From the NCBI GenBank assembly GCA_029564115.1, contig JAKQQP010000029.1, forward strand, positions 1-57,623: DNA of 57,623 nucleotides. Direction: 5' to 3'. The stretch is from Candidatus Rifleibacteriota bacterium. Its GTDB lineage: Bacteria; Riflebacteria; Ozemobacteria; Ozemobacterales; Ozemobacteraceae. Shown here piece by piece: positions 8,481 to 16,568 of this stretch. The first letter of the stretch is position 1. Every line of letters starts with the position of its first letter. The notes under the pieces were generated by a model that saw only the letters and a program-made list of their open reading frames with translations, had not been told where the DNA came from and ran no database searches. A program made the position numbers and the translations under genes.

Positions 8481-8536
8481 ATAAAACGAAGCCATCTCTT
8501 TTTTTACAAGACTGCTACGCGTTGCTCGCAGTGACA
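8481..8536. repeat. Degenerate REP-like palindromic element
   Basis: Read on the minus strand, 8502-8536 contains CACTGCGAGCAACGCGTAGC followed by AGTCTTGT, an A-run and GAGATGGCTTCG. This resembles the widespread bacterial repeat of the form CATTGCGAGG...GCAATCT-An-AGATTGCTTCG. Only one arm is well kept here. The adjoining 8556-8583 repeats CTATTCAC twice. Confidence 0.4.
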
Positions 8537-8586
8537 GTTTTGGTCTGCTTTCTATCAACTATTCACCGGTCACTATTCACTATCCG

Positions 8587-10008
8587 TCAAGATTGCCAGT
8601 CGTTATGAAAAAACTGGCCACGTGGCCGGTCGATCCGTTCAAAAGTGTGAGCCCCGAAATAGTCGCGCTGTGCCTGCAGCAGATTTGCCGGCAGACGTTC
8701 GCAGCGATAGCTGTCATAATAGGTGAGAGCGGTAGCGATTGCCGGCACTGGAATCCCGCAGTCGACAGCTGTTTTTATGACATCGCGCCAGCCGTTCTGG
8801 GCTTCACTGATAATTCTGCTGAAATAAGGCGACAGCAGGAGGTTGGCCAGGGCTGGATCTGCTGTGAAAGCATCATTGATGTGATCGAGAAAGCGGGCGC
8901 GAATGATACAACCACCTCGCCAGAGCAGTGCGATCTGGCCGAAATTCAACTGCCAGCCGAATTCTTCAGAGGCGGCTCGCAGAAGTTGAAAGCCCTGGGC
9001 ATATGAGCAGATTTTTGCAGCATACACAGCTGATTTCAGACTGTTCAGAAAATCTGCTCGATTGCCTGAAAATTGTTTTTGCGGACCTGTCAGCTTTTTA
9101 CTGGCGGCGATGCGCTCTTCTTTTACCGCTGACATACTGCGTGCAAAAACCGCTTCGGCAATCTGTGGAATGGCGACTCCCAGGTCGAGACCTGCCTGAG
9201 ATGTCCATTTTCCCGTGCCTTTCTGCCCGGCTGTGTCTAATATGATGTCTACGACGGGTTTTTCTGTTTCTTTGTCGATTCGGGCCAGTATATCTGCAGT
9301 AATTTCGATAAGATACGAGTCGAGTTCGTCGCGATTCCAGTCGGCAAAGACCGTGCTCATTTCAGCCGGAGACATGCTCAGGCCTTTCGCCATAATCTGG
9401 TAAGCTTCACAAATCAGCTGCATATCGCCATATTCTATGCCGTTATGAACCATTTTGACGAAATGGCCAGCTCCATCAGGGCCAACCCATTCACAGCAAG
9501 GGTCACCGCTGGATACTTTGGCTGCAATGGTTTGAAAGATCTGGCTGATTTTTGGCCAGGCTTTGGCATCGCCGCCAGGCATAATCGATGGTCCCTTGAG
9601 AGCTCCTTCTTCACCGCCGGAAATCCCGGCCCCGACAAACAGTTTGCCGGTTGTGGCGACCTGTCGGCATCTTCTGACTGTGTCGTGATAATGACTGTTG
9701 CCGCCGTCGATGAGAATGTCGCCGTCTTCCAGGAGGGGGAGAAGAGACTGAATGAGCTCATCTACCGGTTGCCCCGCTTTTACCATCATCATGATCCGTC
9801 TCGGTTTTTTTAGATAACCGACAAACTCATCGAGCGACCGACAGCCGATGAATCGGCGGTTTTTACCTCGCTCCTCGATGAATCTGTCAACTTTGTCAGT
9901 GGTCCGGTTATAGCAGGCTACTGTGTAGCCATGGCTTTCGATGTTCAAAATGAGATTTTCGCCCATGACTCCAAGCCCGATCAGACCGATATCTGCCTGC
10001 ATAACCAT
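8587..10008 (-). CDS. gnd: 6-phosphogluconate dehydrogenase, decarboxylating
   Basis: The protein has about 473 residues, the normal length for the long form. It oxidises and decarboxylates 6-phosphogluconate to ribulose 5-phosphate in the pentose phosphate pathway. The Rossmann motif GLGVMG is at 11-16, with the NRT cofactor segment, GAGISGGEEGA (6PG signature) and the catalytic KMVHNGIEYGDMQ. The C-terminal tail YFGAHTFERIDRPRGQFFH is typical. ATG 10008 is chosen because GGGAGG lies at plus 10016-10021; an in-frame start ten codons upstream lacks this support. The gene stands alone, with no zwf or pgl nearby. Confidence 0.95.
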   Translation of the reverse strand: MVMQADIGLIGLGVMGENLILNIESHGYTVACYNRTTDKVDRFIEERGKNRRFIGCRSLDEFVGYLKKPRRIMMMVKAGQPVDELIQSLLPLLEDGDILIDGGNSHYHDTVRRCRQVATTGKLFVGAGISGGEEGALKGPSIMPGGDAKAWPKISQIFQTIAAKVSSGDPCCEWVGPDGAGHFVKMVHNGIEYGDMQLICEAYQIMAKGLSMSPAEMSTVFADWNRDELDSYLIEITADILARIDKETEKPVVDIILDTAGQKGTGKWTSQAGLDLGVAIPQIAEAVFARSMSAVKEERIAASKKLTGPQKQFSGNRADFLNSLKSAVYAAKICSYAQGFQLLRAASEEFGWQLNFGQIALLWRGGCIIRARFLDHINDAFTADPALANLLLSPYFSRIISEAQNGWRDVIKTAVDCGIPVPAIATALTYYDSYRCERLPANLLQAQRDYFGAHTFERIDRPRGQFFHNDWQS

Positions 10009-10089
10009 TTTTCTGCCTCCCGACGATGTTTTTTTCACAACAAATTATATCAATAGTAAAACTGAGTATAAACCTATAAAAATAAAAAC

Positions 10090-10119
10090 GGGCAGCGACC
10101 AGTTTAATTGTCGCTGCCC
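10090..10119 (-). terminator. Intrinsic terminator of the diaminopropionate ammonia-lyase gene
   Basis: The ten-base arms GGGCAGCGAC (10090-10099) and GTCGCTGCCC (10110-10119) pair perfectly. On the minus strand they are followed by GTTTTTATTTTT. This is a classic rho-independent terminator 26 bases after the stop. Confidence 0.85.
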
Positions 10120-10145
10120 CGATATCTGAAGCTGAGAAAAATTTG

Positions 10146-11393
10146 TCAGTCTGAATCGGTCCAGTATTCGCGGGGAACAGGATTCGAACCCTCCCAGATG
10201 ATCTGGCGAAAGTGTACCGGATCAGTATTCCCTTCTGTATTTATGAACAGAACCTGGGAGTCCTGGTTGATTTTTAAAAAATCACGCAATTCGCTCAGAC
10301 CGTTTTCGCGCAGAATCGAGACGAGTGCACCAAGAGTGACAGCTCCGGATTCACCTGAAACGATGAAAGGATCACCCTGCAGAGGAGTTGCGTAGATGCG
10401 CATGCCTTTGGCGGCAACGTAATCTGGGCAGGTCACGAAGCAGCAGGCTGTTTCACGCAGAATTTTCCATGCTACCGGGCTTGGTTCGCCACAGGCCAGA
10501 CCTGCCATTATCGTGTCCAGATCGCCCTTTATTGCATGTGGATTACCATCATTGGCCAAGACTGATTTGTAGAGACAATCGGCGTTTTCAGGTTCGACTA
10601 CGATGCATTTAGGGGCTTCAGAGCCAAACAGAGCATGGTAATAGCCGATTACTGCAGCGGCCAGGGCTCCTACGCCGGCTTGAACGAATACATGGGTCGG
10701 GCGGGTGATTCCCTGCCCGGCAAATTGCTCCTGAATTTCTGCCATCATCGTGGTGTAACCCTGCATTATCCATACCGGAATCTGGGTATAACCCTCCCAG
10801 GATGTATCGGAAATAACCGCCCAGCCGTTTTTTTCGGCGTCGATTACGATTTGTCGCACGGCATCGTCATAATTGCCTGCTATGATCTTAACAGTAGCAC
10901 CATAGCTCCTTATCGCTTCAATACGTGGTTGTGAAGTCTCGGCATGCACGTATACAACGCAGTCATGACCGAGTTTTTGAGCTGCCCAGGCGATGCCCCG
11001 CCCATGGTTGCCATCTGTCGCAGTAGCAAAAGTGATGCGCCCAAGTTTTTGGCGGGTTTCTGAGGAAGTGAGTTCAGCGTAGGTCAATTCTGTGTCATTC
11101 TGCCCCAGTCTGGTTTTAAGGTATTTATAAACGGCGTAAGAACCGCCCAGAACTTTGAATGAGTTCAGCTGGAGTCTGACAGCTTCATCTTTAACCCAGA
11201 TGCCGCCGACTCCGAACATTTGAGCCAGGTTCGGCAGGGCAAGCAGTGGAGACATGTGAAAGCCTGGGATTTGCCGGTGAAATCGACGGGAAAGCCTGGC
11301 GGTTTCGGGGGCAAAAAGCTCATGACACAATGTCAGGTCTGGTTTTTGAGGAGTGTTCGTTATCCATTTCAGGTCAGGGCGAATGTTGTTCAT
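10146..11393 (-). CDS. dpaL: Diaminopropionate ammonia-lyase
   Basis: This is a PLP enzyme of about 415 residues, of the YgeX/DpaL group, which splits 2,3-diaminopropionate to pyruvate and two ammonia. The PLP lysine is K80 in LNSFKVLGGSYA, which fits the family motif, and the Gly-rich phosphate loop GVGALAAAV follows near residue 225. ATDGNHGRGIAW is the usual substrate loop of fold-type II lyases. ATG 11393 is supported by GGAG seven bases upstream; a TTG four codons earlier is less likely. No ygeY/ygeW-like or carbamoyl-transferase genes accompany it, so it probably serves simple amino-acid catabolism. Confidence 0.9.
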   Translation of the reverse strand: MNNIRPDLKWITNTPQKPDLTLCHELFAPETARLSRRFHRQIPGFHMSPLLALPNLAQMFGVGGIWVKDEAVRLQLNSFKVLGGSYAVYKYLKTRLGQNDTELTYAELTSSETRQKLGRITFATATDGNHGRGIAWAAQKLGHDCVVYVHAETSQPRIEAIRSYGATVKIIAGNYDDAVRQIVIDAEKNGWAVISDTSWEGYTQIPVWIMQGYTTMMAEIQEQFAGQGITRPTHVFVQAGVGALAAAVIGYYHALFGSEAPKCIVVEPENADCLYKSVLANDGNPHAIKGDLDTIMAGLACGEPSPVAWKILRETACCFVTCPDYVAAKGMRIYATPLQGDPFIVSGESGAVTLGALVSILRENGLSELRDFLKINQDSQVLFINTEGNTDPVHFRQIIWEGSNPVPREYWTDSD

Positions 11394-11477
11394 ACAATTC
11401 TCCAATTCTGTGGTGATAAAAAAGCAGTGATCAAGAACGAAGAACCTCTTTTCAGCTTAGCCCGGAAACAAAATTAA

Positions 11478-11603
11478 AGCAAGGATATTGCGAAAAAAAT
11501 CACAAATATTGCCCGGATCACGGATAGACGTGTGTGGACTCAGGTAAATTCGGACGAAGAATGGGAAAAGGAAGCGAAAAAAAGGATTCTGGAGTGGAGT
11601 TGA
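11478..11603 (+). pseudogene. Probable C-terminal relic of a lost gene
   Basis: An open stretch of 41 codons without a start ends in TGA at 11601-11603. Its translation is charged and protein-like (ITDRRVWTQVNSDEEWEKEA, then KKRILEWS), unlike random intergenic sequence. There is no ribosome site. It is probably the remnant of a degraded gene; the parent family is not recognised. Confidence 0.3.
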
Positions 11604-11687
11604 AAGGCTTGAACAGGCCGGAGTAATATTATAAAGTTGTATTTGTTGAGAGAGACCGAAGCTTTTTGAGTCGCCGAACACTCATAA

Positions 11688-11951
11688 GGTTTTTATCATT
11701 TTGGAAGAAACATTCCGGGAGTGAGACTCGACGGGATAACTTACTGGCCGTTCAGTTTCAGAGATAATAGATCCGGAGTCAACATTGTGGGTTATGACGC
11801 CGCCGGCAATATTGTTTCGCAGATGGAGGTTTCAGGTGCTCGTTACATTGATAGAGTCGTGGTTAAAGAAAAAACTGAAACTGTAACTTTTTTTGGTCAG
11901 TCAGATAAAACTGTAACTGTAAGCTTTTCAAAGCTTCGTGGTGAGAAGTGA
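11688..11951 (+). pseudogene. Beta-rich gene fragment or small ORF
   Basis: An open frame runs from 11688 to TGA 11951. The first possible start is GTG 11721, giving 76 residues, but no clear ribosome site is present. The sequence looks genuinely coding: IPGVRLDGITYWPFSFRDN, then GYDAAGNIVSQMEVSGARYI and a string of alternating Val/Thr strands ending KTVTVSFSKL. It reads like the final beta-sandwich part of a larger exported protein. Together with the fragment at 11478 it suggests a decayed locus between dpaL and the cupin gene. Confidence 0.4.
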
Positions 11952-12001
11952 GGCTTTGAGTTTTCATCTCGCAAGAATGAATTTTGCTGGATAAGGTTTT
12001 T

Positions 12002-12508
12002 ATGAAAAAAATACTTTCTGAACGGGCAAAACAGTGGATTGAAGGGCTTGGAATGCGGCAGCACCCGGAGGGTGGCTGGTTTGCCGAAATATACCGCTCA
12101 GCTGGGTTTATCGATCAGCAGTTTTTGCCTGGGCACAAGGGCGCAAGGCCTTATATGACCTCGATTTATTTTATGTTGCTGCCTGGCGAAGTATCGAGGT
12201 TTCATCGTCTGAAGTCAGATGAGATCTGGTATTTTCACGCCGGAGGAAGTCTGTTGATCCATCAAATAGACCCTAAAGGCGAGTATTCTGGTGCAAAAAT
12301 TGGTCAGAACCTTGCGTCTGGCGAGCAGATGCAGGTCGTTGTTCCGGCGGGCAGCTGGTTTGGTGCTGAGACGACTTCATCTGAGGCAGTTCTGGTTGGG
12401 TGTGCTGTCGCGCCGGGGTTTGATTTTGCCGACTTTGAGCTGGCTGATCAGCAAACTCTGCTTAGCGCTTTTAGTGAACATGCGACGCTAATCAGGCGGT
12501 TGACCTGA
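12002..12508 (+). CDS. Cupin-fold protein, DUF985 family
   Basis: This is a 168-residue single-domain cupin. The DUF985 hallmarks are present: RQHPEGGWFAEIYRS near residue 18, FMLLPGEVSRFHRLKSDEIW near residue 58, the YFHAGG strand, and VPAGSWFGAE near 113. Members bind a small ligand or metal in a beta-barrel; one eukaryotic relative is a monosaccharide-1-phosphate enzyme, but no role can be fixed here. ATG 12002 has an AAGG eight bases upstream; a TTG six codons earlier is less likely. The gene is monocistronic and convergent with the prepilin operon. Confidence 0.8.
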   Translation: MKKILSERAKQWIEGLGMRQHPEGGWFAEIYRSAGFIDQQFLPGHKGARPYMTSIYFMLLPGEVSRFHRLKSDEIWYFHAGGSLLIHQIDPKGEYSGAKIGQNLASGEQMQVVVPAGSWFGAETTSSEAVLVGCAVAPGFDFADFELADQQTLLSAFSEHATLIRRLT

Positions 12509-12573
12509 ATTTTTGATCTGATTTTCCGACGGGTTGGTTATTGCTAAAATCAGATCGGCAAAGAGAATGTGCT

Positions 12574-13239
12574 TCAATCGCTGGAAATATGCCAGTAGGG
12601 GTTGTTGATATTCTGGTTTGCAACTGAACTCGATATGGTGGTTGTCAGTTCGAGAGACGCTTTGCCGCTTTTGTCTTTGGGGTCGGCGTCTATGGTCAGT
12701 GTGACCAGCAGCATGGGTATTTCGGGTTTGAGGGGGTGTGCGTAGAGCTCGAATCTGGCAGCGCGAATATCGCTGAAGGCTCTTTCTTTGCCTGAAGCTG
12801 AGCGAACGAGGCACTTTCTTGTGTTGTCGATGCGGTAATTGACTTCTTCCACTTTCGGTTTTGCAGATGATTCAGGTGTCTCGTAGAGGTGCCTGAAAAA
12901 ATGAATTTCTGAATCAGAAACGACAATTGGCACCGTATTGGCTTTTTTATCGAAAGTTTTGGCTTCGACGACGGGGTTACGCATAGCCTTCTTTTTTTGT
13001 TCTATCGATGCTGTGTCTGAAAACACCGGCGCAGCGCAGCGAAAATCGCGGCGCAGGTAGTTAATTGCGTATCTGGCGCCCTGTAATTCCTGGAGATCAA
13101 CGGAGCCTCGGCTTCTTTGCAGGTTTATATAGCTGAAAACTTTGTATGACATGGTGAGCAACGCCGAAACCAGCATTATGCCGATCATGGCTTCGACGAG
13201 AGTAAAACCTTGCCGCTTTTGTTTAAGGTTAACCCTCAT
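12574..13239 (-). CDS. Prepilin-type protein (GspJ/PulJ-like)
   Basis: The 221-residue protein starts with a basic leader and the class III signal KRQGFTLVEAMIGIMLVSAL: cleavage after Gly, Phe+1 and Glu+5 as in type IV pilins and pseudopilins. The following LQELQGARYAINYLRRDFRCA resembles minor pseudopilin J, whose N-terminal helix is followed by an R-D-(F/L) segment. The rest is a beta-rich periplasmic domain. It is the last gene of a five-gene operon; its ATG overlaps the preceding stop as TGATG. The processing enzyme is probably the prepilin peptidase at 48041. Confidence 0.85.
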   Translation of the reverse strand: MRVNLKQKRQGFTLVEAMIGIMLVSALLTMSYKVFSYINLQRSRGSVDLQELQGARYAINYLRRDFRCAAPVFSDTASIEQKKKAMRNPVVEAKTFDKKANTVPIVVSDSEIHFFRHLYETPESSAKPKVEEVNYRIDNTRKCLVRSASGKERAFSDIRAARFELYAHPLKPEIPMLLVTLTIDADPKDKSGKASLELTTTISSSVANQNINNPYWHISSD

Positions 13240-13757
13240 CAGTAGTGCTCGCTTTCGTCAAAAATTATGGTTGCCAGCGATAATTTGCGCATTCTGTCTG
13301 GTTCTGCCCCTATCGAATCTATCTTATCGGGTTTTTTTGCCTCATTCCAGTAAACGGTTACTGAAACTTTTCTTAAAAAACGTGACCCGGCCGGCTCTAT
13401 TTTGATTTTTCGATAGAAATAAGCGTTGTCATACTGTTCAGGGTAAGCTTTAATGCTGGGTTGCCATGCTGAACCGCCATGCATTGGTATTTTCACTGAT
13501 TTCCCGGTGGCGGGGTCGAGCAAAGAACCTTCAAAAACTTGAAGTTTGGCTGGCGAGATCTCAGACGAAGGCATCGACTGAATCAGTTCTATGGTTTCCT
13601 GGGCAATCTGCAGGGCGCGAAGGTAATTCACTGCTTTACTGGTTTGAACCCGCGTTGTTGAGGCAAAGTAAATGAGGCCGGCAAAAAAGACGATGCTGAT
13701 GGTAAGAGCGACAATTATTTCTACGAACGAGAATGCCTTTTTACTGAATTTTTTCAT
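13239..13757 (-). CDS. Prepilin-type protein (minor pseudopilin)
   Basis: This 172-residue protein has a class III leader MKKFSKKA then FSFVEIIVALTISIVFFAGL, with Phe+1 and Glu+5 kept but Ala instead of Gly before the cleavage site. The N-terminal helix continues into LRALQIAQETIELIQSMPSS, typical of pseudopilin I or V. The C-terminal region is a small beta-rich domain. It overlaps both neighbours (four bases upstream, one downstream), so the operon is tightly coupled. Its exact pilin class is uncertain. Confidence 0.8.
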   Translation of the reverse strand: MKKFSKKAFSFVEIIVALTISIVFFAGLIYFASTTRVQTSKAVNYLRALQIAQETIELIQSMPSSEISPAKLQVFEGSLLDPATGKSVKIPMHGGSAWQPSIKAYPEQYDNAYFYRKIKIEPAGSRFLRKVSVTVYWNEAKKPDKIDSIGAEPDRMRKLSLATIIFDESEHY

Positions 13758-14248
13758 CGTCGTTCTCCAGGGTTTGGCGCTTCAGGCCGCAGGCTTGGAG
13801 TGTTGGCTGCGCCGGCAGCAATGTTCTGCTGTTCTTTGAAAGCTTTTGCTTCCGCTTCTTTAAGCTGCTTGATCAGAGCCAGCGAATTGCGTGTGATTTC
13901 GGGGGCCTGGGGTGCGAGATATTCAAGTGGCAACTTGTGAAAATCGAGCGAAAAAGGCTGATTCAAAGAGAAAAATTCAGAGGGAAGACTGTCGAAAGAA
14001 GGTTTGACCTGTTTTCCTGAGGCTTTTCTGGTTGCCATGAGCTGTTCGAGGTCGAAGCCAGAATCGGTTCTGGGCGGCGCGTGCCGGCTGACGCTTTCAG
14101 AATCGGGCGAAGGCTTGTTGTCGGCGAGAGATCTCATCAGTTCAGGGGCTTTGCGCGAGATGTATGGTGCGGCAAGCAGCAGGGTGACGAAAAACGAAAT
14201 GGCTGTAACCCTGAAAAACAGTTTTCTGACGTTTTTATTATTCAGCAT
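13754..14248 (-). CDS. Membrane-anchored protein of a pseudopilin operon
   Basis: This is a 164-residue protein of unknown family. A short basic N-terminus is followed by one membrane segment (about 10-30), then a Ser/Pro-rich disordered periplasmic linker (about 40-70) and a helical C-terminal part (LALIKQLKEAEAKAFKEQQN). The topology resembles bitopic pilus assembly factors such as PilP/GspC, but no sequence motif supports a specific name. It lies between the large PilX-like gene and the prepilins, overlapping each. Confidence 0.65.
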   Translation of the reverse strand: MLNNKNVRKLFFRVTAISFFVTLLLAAPYISRKAPELMRSLADNKPSPDSESVSRHAPPRTDSGFDLEQLMATRKASGKQVKPSFDSLPSEFFSLNQPFSLDFHKLPLEYLAPQAPEITRNSLALIKQLKEAEAKAFKEQQNIAAGAANTPSLRPEAPNPGERR

Positions 14249-16427
14249 GGTAATCTACCGCCAGAAGTGACCGGGTCTGCCCTATACTGACGCGAACAGG
14301 GTAATCAGGGAAGTAAAGCCCCGGGTCGTGGGTGATCTTAAGATGCCCGTTTGCCGGAAGGGTGCGCAACTCGAACAAGTTGTCGACAACAAGGTTGCCA
14401 TACAGATTTAGGCTTTTACCCTCGAAGTCGATGCCACCTTCAGACGATGGGGAGACGGATGAGTTGTCGCTGAAGCAGGTAGTAGCGGCCAGAGAAGCAT
14501 AAACACTGGCGGTGGCACCATTACACTTGAGGTGGAATCTGCCTCCCATGAGGTAGATACTGAGACGGTCAGACTTTGCATCGAGGGGCGAGAGATTGCC
14601 AATATGACAGGGACCTTCAAGCAGTATGATGCGCCCTTTGCCCCGGTATTTGTCGAGACCCGACAGGTTCAATGGCTTGTTTGCCTCATTGATGATCAGA
14701 GAAATGCCGTCGAGATCGAGAACTTTTCGCCCGTCTATAGATTTGACGCGGTCGCTGATAAATTGTTCGCTGGTCTGGTAGAAATGGGCGACACTGCGAA
14801 GCGACTCGTCGAAAGCCGGAAAGACGTCATGACCTTCGATACCTCCCTTAACGGCGGTTGGTGAAGTTGCCGAGGTCGAGCCGGCCCCGAAGAAGAAGTT
14901 GTTGATCGAAAAATGCTCGACCGGCATCGACATCAGGCTGTCGGTTCGCTTATCGACAGGCGTCGAAAGCTTTTTTCCCGCAAAGGTTTCGGCGGGGTTT
15001 TCAAAATGCATTGGTATCGGCGGAAACGGCACGTCAAGTGAGAAACCGCCGTGCAGATTGAATTTTACGGTTATCTGGTCTACGAAGGCAATTTTGAAAA
15101 AGCGCAGGTGTACGGGGCCTTCGACATAAACCGGGATGTCGCGGCCTTCGCCGAAGAGAATCGGCATTTTGCCTCCGTAGAAGCGCTCAGGATTGCTTGC
15201 TTTAATCTGTTTGAAATATTCGTTGATGCCCGAAAAAGGGTGTTCATCGGTAAAGGATTTGCCGCCTTGCCCCATGACGCTTGTATAGTCAGAGTAGCCA
15301 TACTGATACTTCCAGTTGGCCATCAGAGTCGAGACCAGAGAACGAAAAACCTCTGAATTGGCTGGGTTGCCGCCGGCTTTTTGATAGTCTTTGGCGATAA
15401 GATAGCCCATGGAACCCTCGGTACTGGCATATTGTGAACTTGTGTTTACGATTGCCTTGTAGATTGTAACCAGTTCGGGGGTTTTATGAAAGTCACCCGC
15501 AAGGGAAAAATTGCTCGAAATGCCGGCGAACGGAAAGGGGGGGATGACGAAGAAAAGGTTGCCATTGCTGGCAGCCGAATACTTGCTATCGATTGTTTGA
15601 AAGTTGCCGGGCTGATAGAAGCCCCCAAGCAGGCGCCGATCATCTCTAAAGTCTAGGTCGAAAAAGATTGGCGGGGTTTGGGCGCTTTTAGCCCCCTGAG
15701 GGAACTCTGGGCAGGATGGGTAAGACCGGTTGCCAAAATAAGCGAAGGAATATTTTGCGGGGTCGTCGGGGGTTACACCCTGAATGATGACGCGCTTGCC
15801 GGGGTCATTCAGAGAGCGGCAGTAGCTTTTAACAAAAAGAGCATATTTATCAATGAACGGGTCGGCCAGATCGACTATTTTGATGTCGCGGCGTTCTTTA
15901 ACCCGAATTTCAGAGGGCAGATCTTTCGAACGTGCTTTGGCGATCAGCTCTAAGTGCCCGATATAAGACGGGCGGGCGCTGCCAACGCGTTCTGTAATGA
16001 CTATGCTGGCCTGGCCGGAAATTTCGCCGTTTTTGCCAAGATACTCGTCGATGAGTTTATTGGCGGCCTGCAACTGTGCCGGTGCAAAGTCAGCTTTATA
16101 GACGACTTTGGTACCGGCCCCCGGTTTTGTCTGCCAGAAATTATGAATGCGCCCCCCGATACTGCCATTGCGATTGTTTACATCAGCTTTTATAAAAGCC
16201 AGCATTTCATTAATGCCGGCTTGAGCGAGCAGAACCACGCGTTCCTGGTCGATGGTGCGGTTCAGTTGCAGAACGGCACCGCTTTTATGGTTGCTGAGAC
16301 CGATGACCATGACCATCATCACCAGAGCGAATGTGCAGACGACAAAGAGCACAAAGCCACGGCGACCTGAGGCGGTTTGCCGGTTATGTTTTCTATGACG
16401 GTTTTGGCTCGATCTTTTCGGGTTCAT
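14238..16427 (-). CDS. Large PilX/GspK-like pilus-associated membrane protein
   Basis: The protein has about 729 residues. A very basic N-terminus is followed by RRGFVLFVVCTFALVMMVMV, one membrane helix (about 25-45), and then the PilX-like segment ERVVLLAQAGINEMLAFIKA. This recalls PilX/GspK proteins that cap pilus tips. The rest is a large periplasmic part, beta-helix-like near the end, with repeated L-x-G and L-N-L-x-G turns (about 560-690). It is several times longer than ordinary PilX. ATG 16427 is chosen over TTG 16439; neither has a good ribosome site. A terminator-like structure separates it from the upstream exported-protein gene. Confidence 0.7.
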   Translation of the reverse strand: MNPKRSSQNRHRKHNRQTASGRRGFVLFVVCTFALVMMVMVIGLSNHKSGAVLQLNRTIDQERVVLLAQAGINEMLAFIKADVNNRNGSIGGRIHNFWQTKPGAGTKVVYKADFAPAQLQAANKLIDEYLGKNGEISGQASIVITERVGSARPSYIGHLELIAKARSKDLPSEIRVKERRDIKIVDLADPFIDKYALFVKSYCRSLNDPGKRVIIQGVTPDDPAKYSFAYFGNRSYPSCPEFPQGAKSAQTPPIFFDLDFRDDRRLLGGFYQPGNFQTIDSKYSAASNGNLFFVIPPFPFAGISSNFSLAGDFHKTPELVTIYKAIVNTSSQYASTEGSMGYLIAKDYQKAGGNPANSEVFRSLVSTLMANWKYQYGYSDYTSVMGQGGKSFTDEHPFSGINEYFKQIKASNPERFYGGKMPILFGEGRDIPVYVEGPVHLRFFKIAFVDQITVKFNLHGGFSLDVPFPPIPMHFENPAETFAGKKLSTPVDKRTDSLMSMPVEHFSINNFFFGAGSTSATSPTAVKGGIEGHDVFPAFDESLRSVAHFYQTSEQFISDRVKSIDGRKVLDLDGISLIINEANKPLNLSGLDKYRGKGRIILLEGPCHIGNLSPLDAKSDRLSIYLMGGRFHLKCNGATASVYASLAATTCFSDNSSVSPSSEGGIDFEGKSLNLYGNLVVDNLFELRTLPANGHLKITHDPGLYFPDYPVRVSIGQTRSLLAVDYHAE

Positions 16428-16505
16428 TGGTATTTTCAAGATAACATTAAGTGTGGGCAGATGTCATTTATGCCGGATCTTTTGCAGTCTGCAGAGAAAA
16501 AATCA

Positions 16506-16550
16506 GCCCCGGCTATTGCCGGCCAAGGGAGCGGCAAGAGCATCGGGGCC
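16506..16550 (-). terminator. Structured terminator after the exported Ala-rich protein gene
   Basis: On the minus strand GGCCCCG (plus 16544-16550) pairs with CGGGGC (plus 16506-16511), with an inner CCGGC/GCCGG hairpin (16509-16522) as an alternative fold. TGATTTTTTCT follows. Some readthrough into the pilus gene at 16427 is possible. Confidence 0.55.
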
Positions 16551-16568
16551 AATTTATCAGGCGTTTTA

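Larger units (their letters stand above)
8208..8586. other. Intergenic region: fusA leader and degenerate repeats
   Basis: No gene is seen in these 379 bases, which separate fusA (leftward) from the 3' end of gnd. The left third is the fusA leader and promoter. The right part holds two repeat-like pieces, at 8481-8536 and 8556-8583. No coding frame with a ribosome site was found. Confidence 0.5.

Noticed and set aside
10180..10205. Text similar to a tRNA T-loop (GGATTCGAACC) near 10188
   Set aside because: It lies inside the dpaL coding frame. The bases on both sides do not form a five-base T-stem or a cloverleaf, so it is chance coding sequence.
11457..11681. Minus-strand frame of 74 codons between dpaL and the cupin gene
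   Set aside because: Phe-rich, no ribosome site, no recognisable features, and overlaps a more coding-like plus-strand relic.
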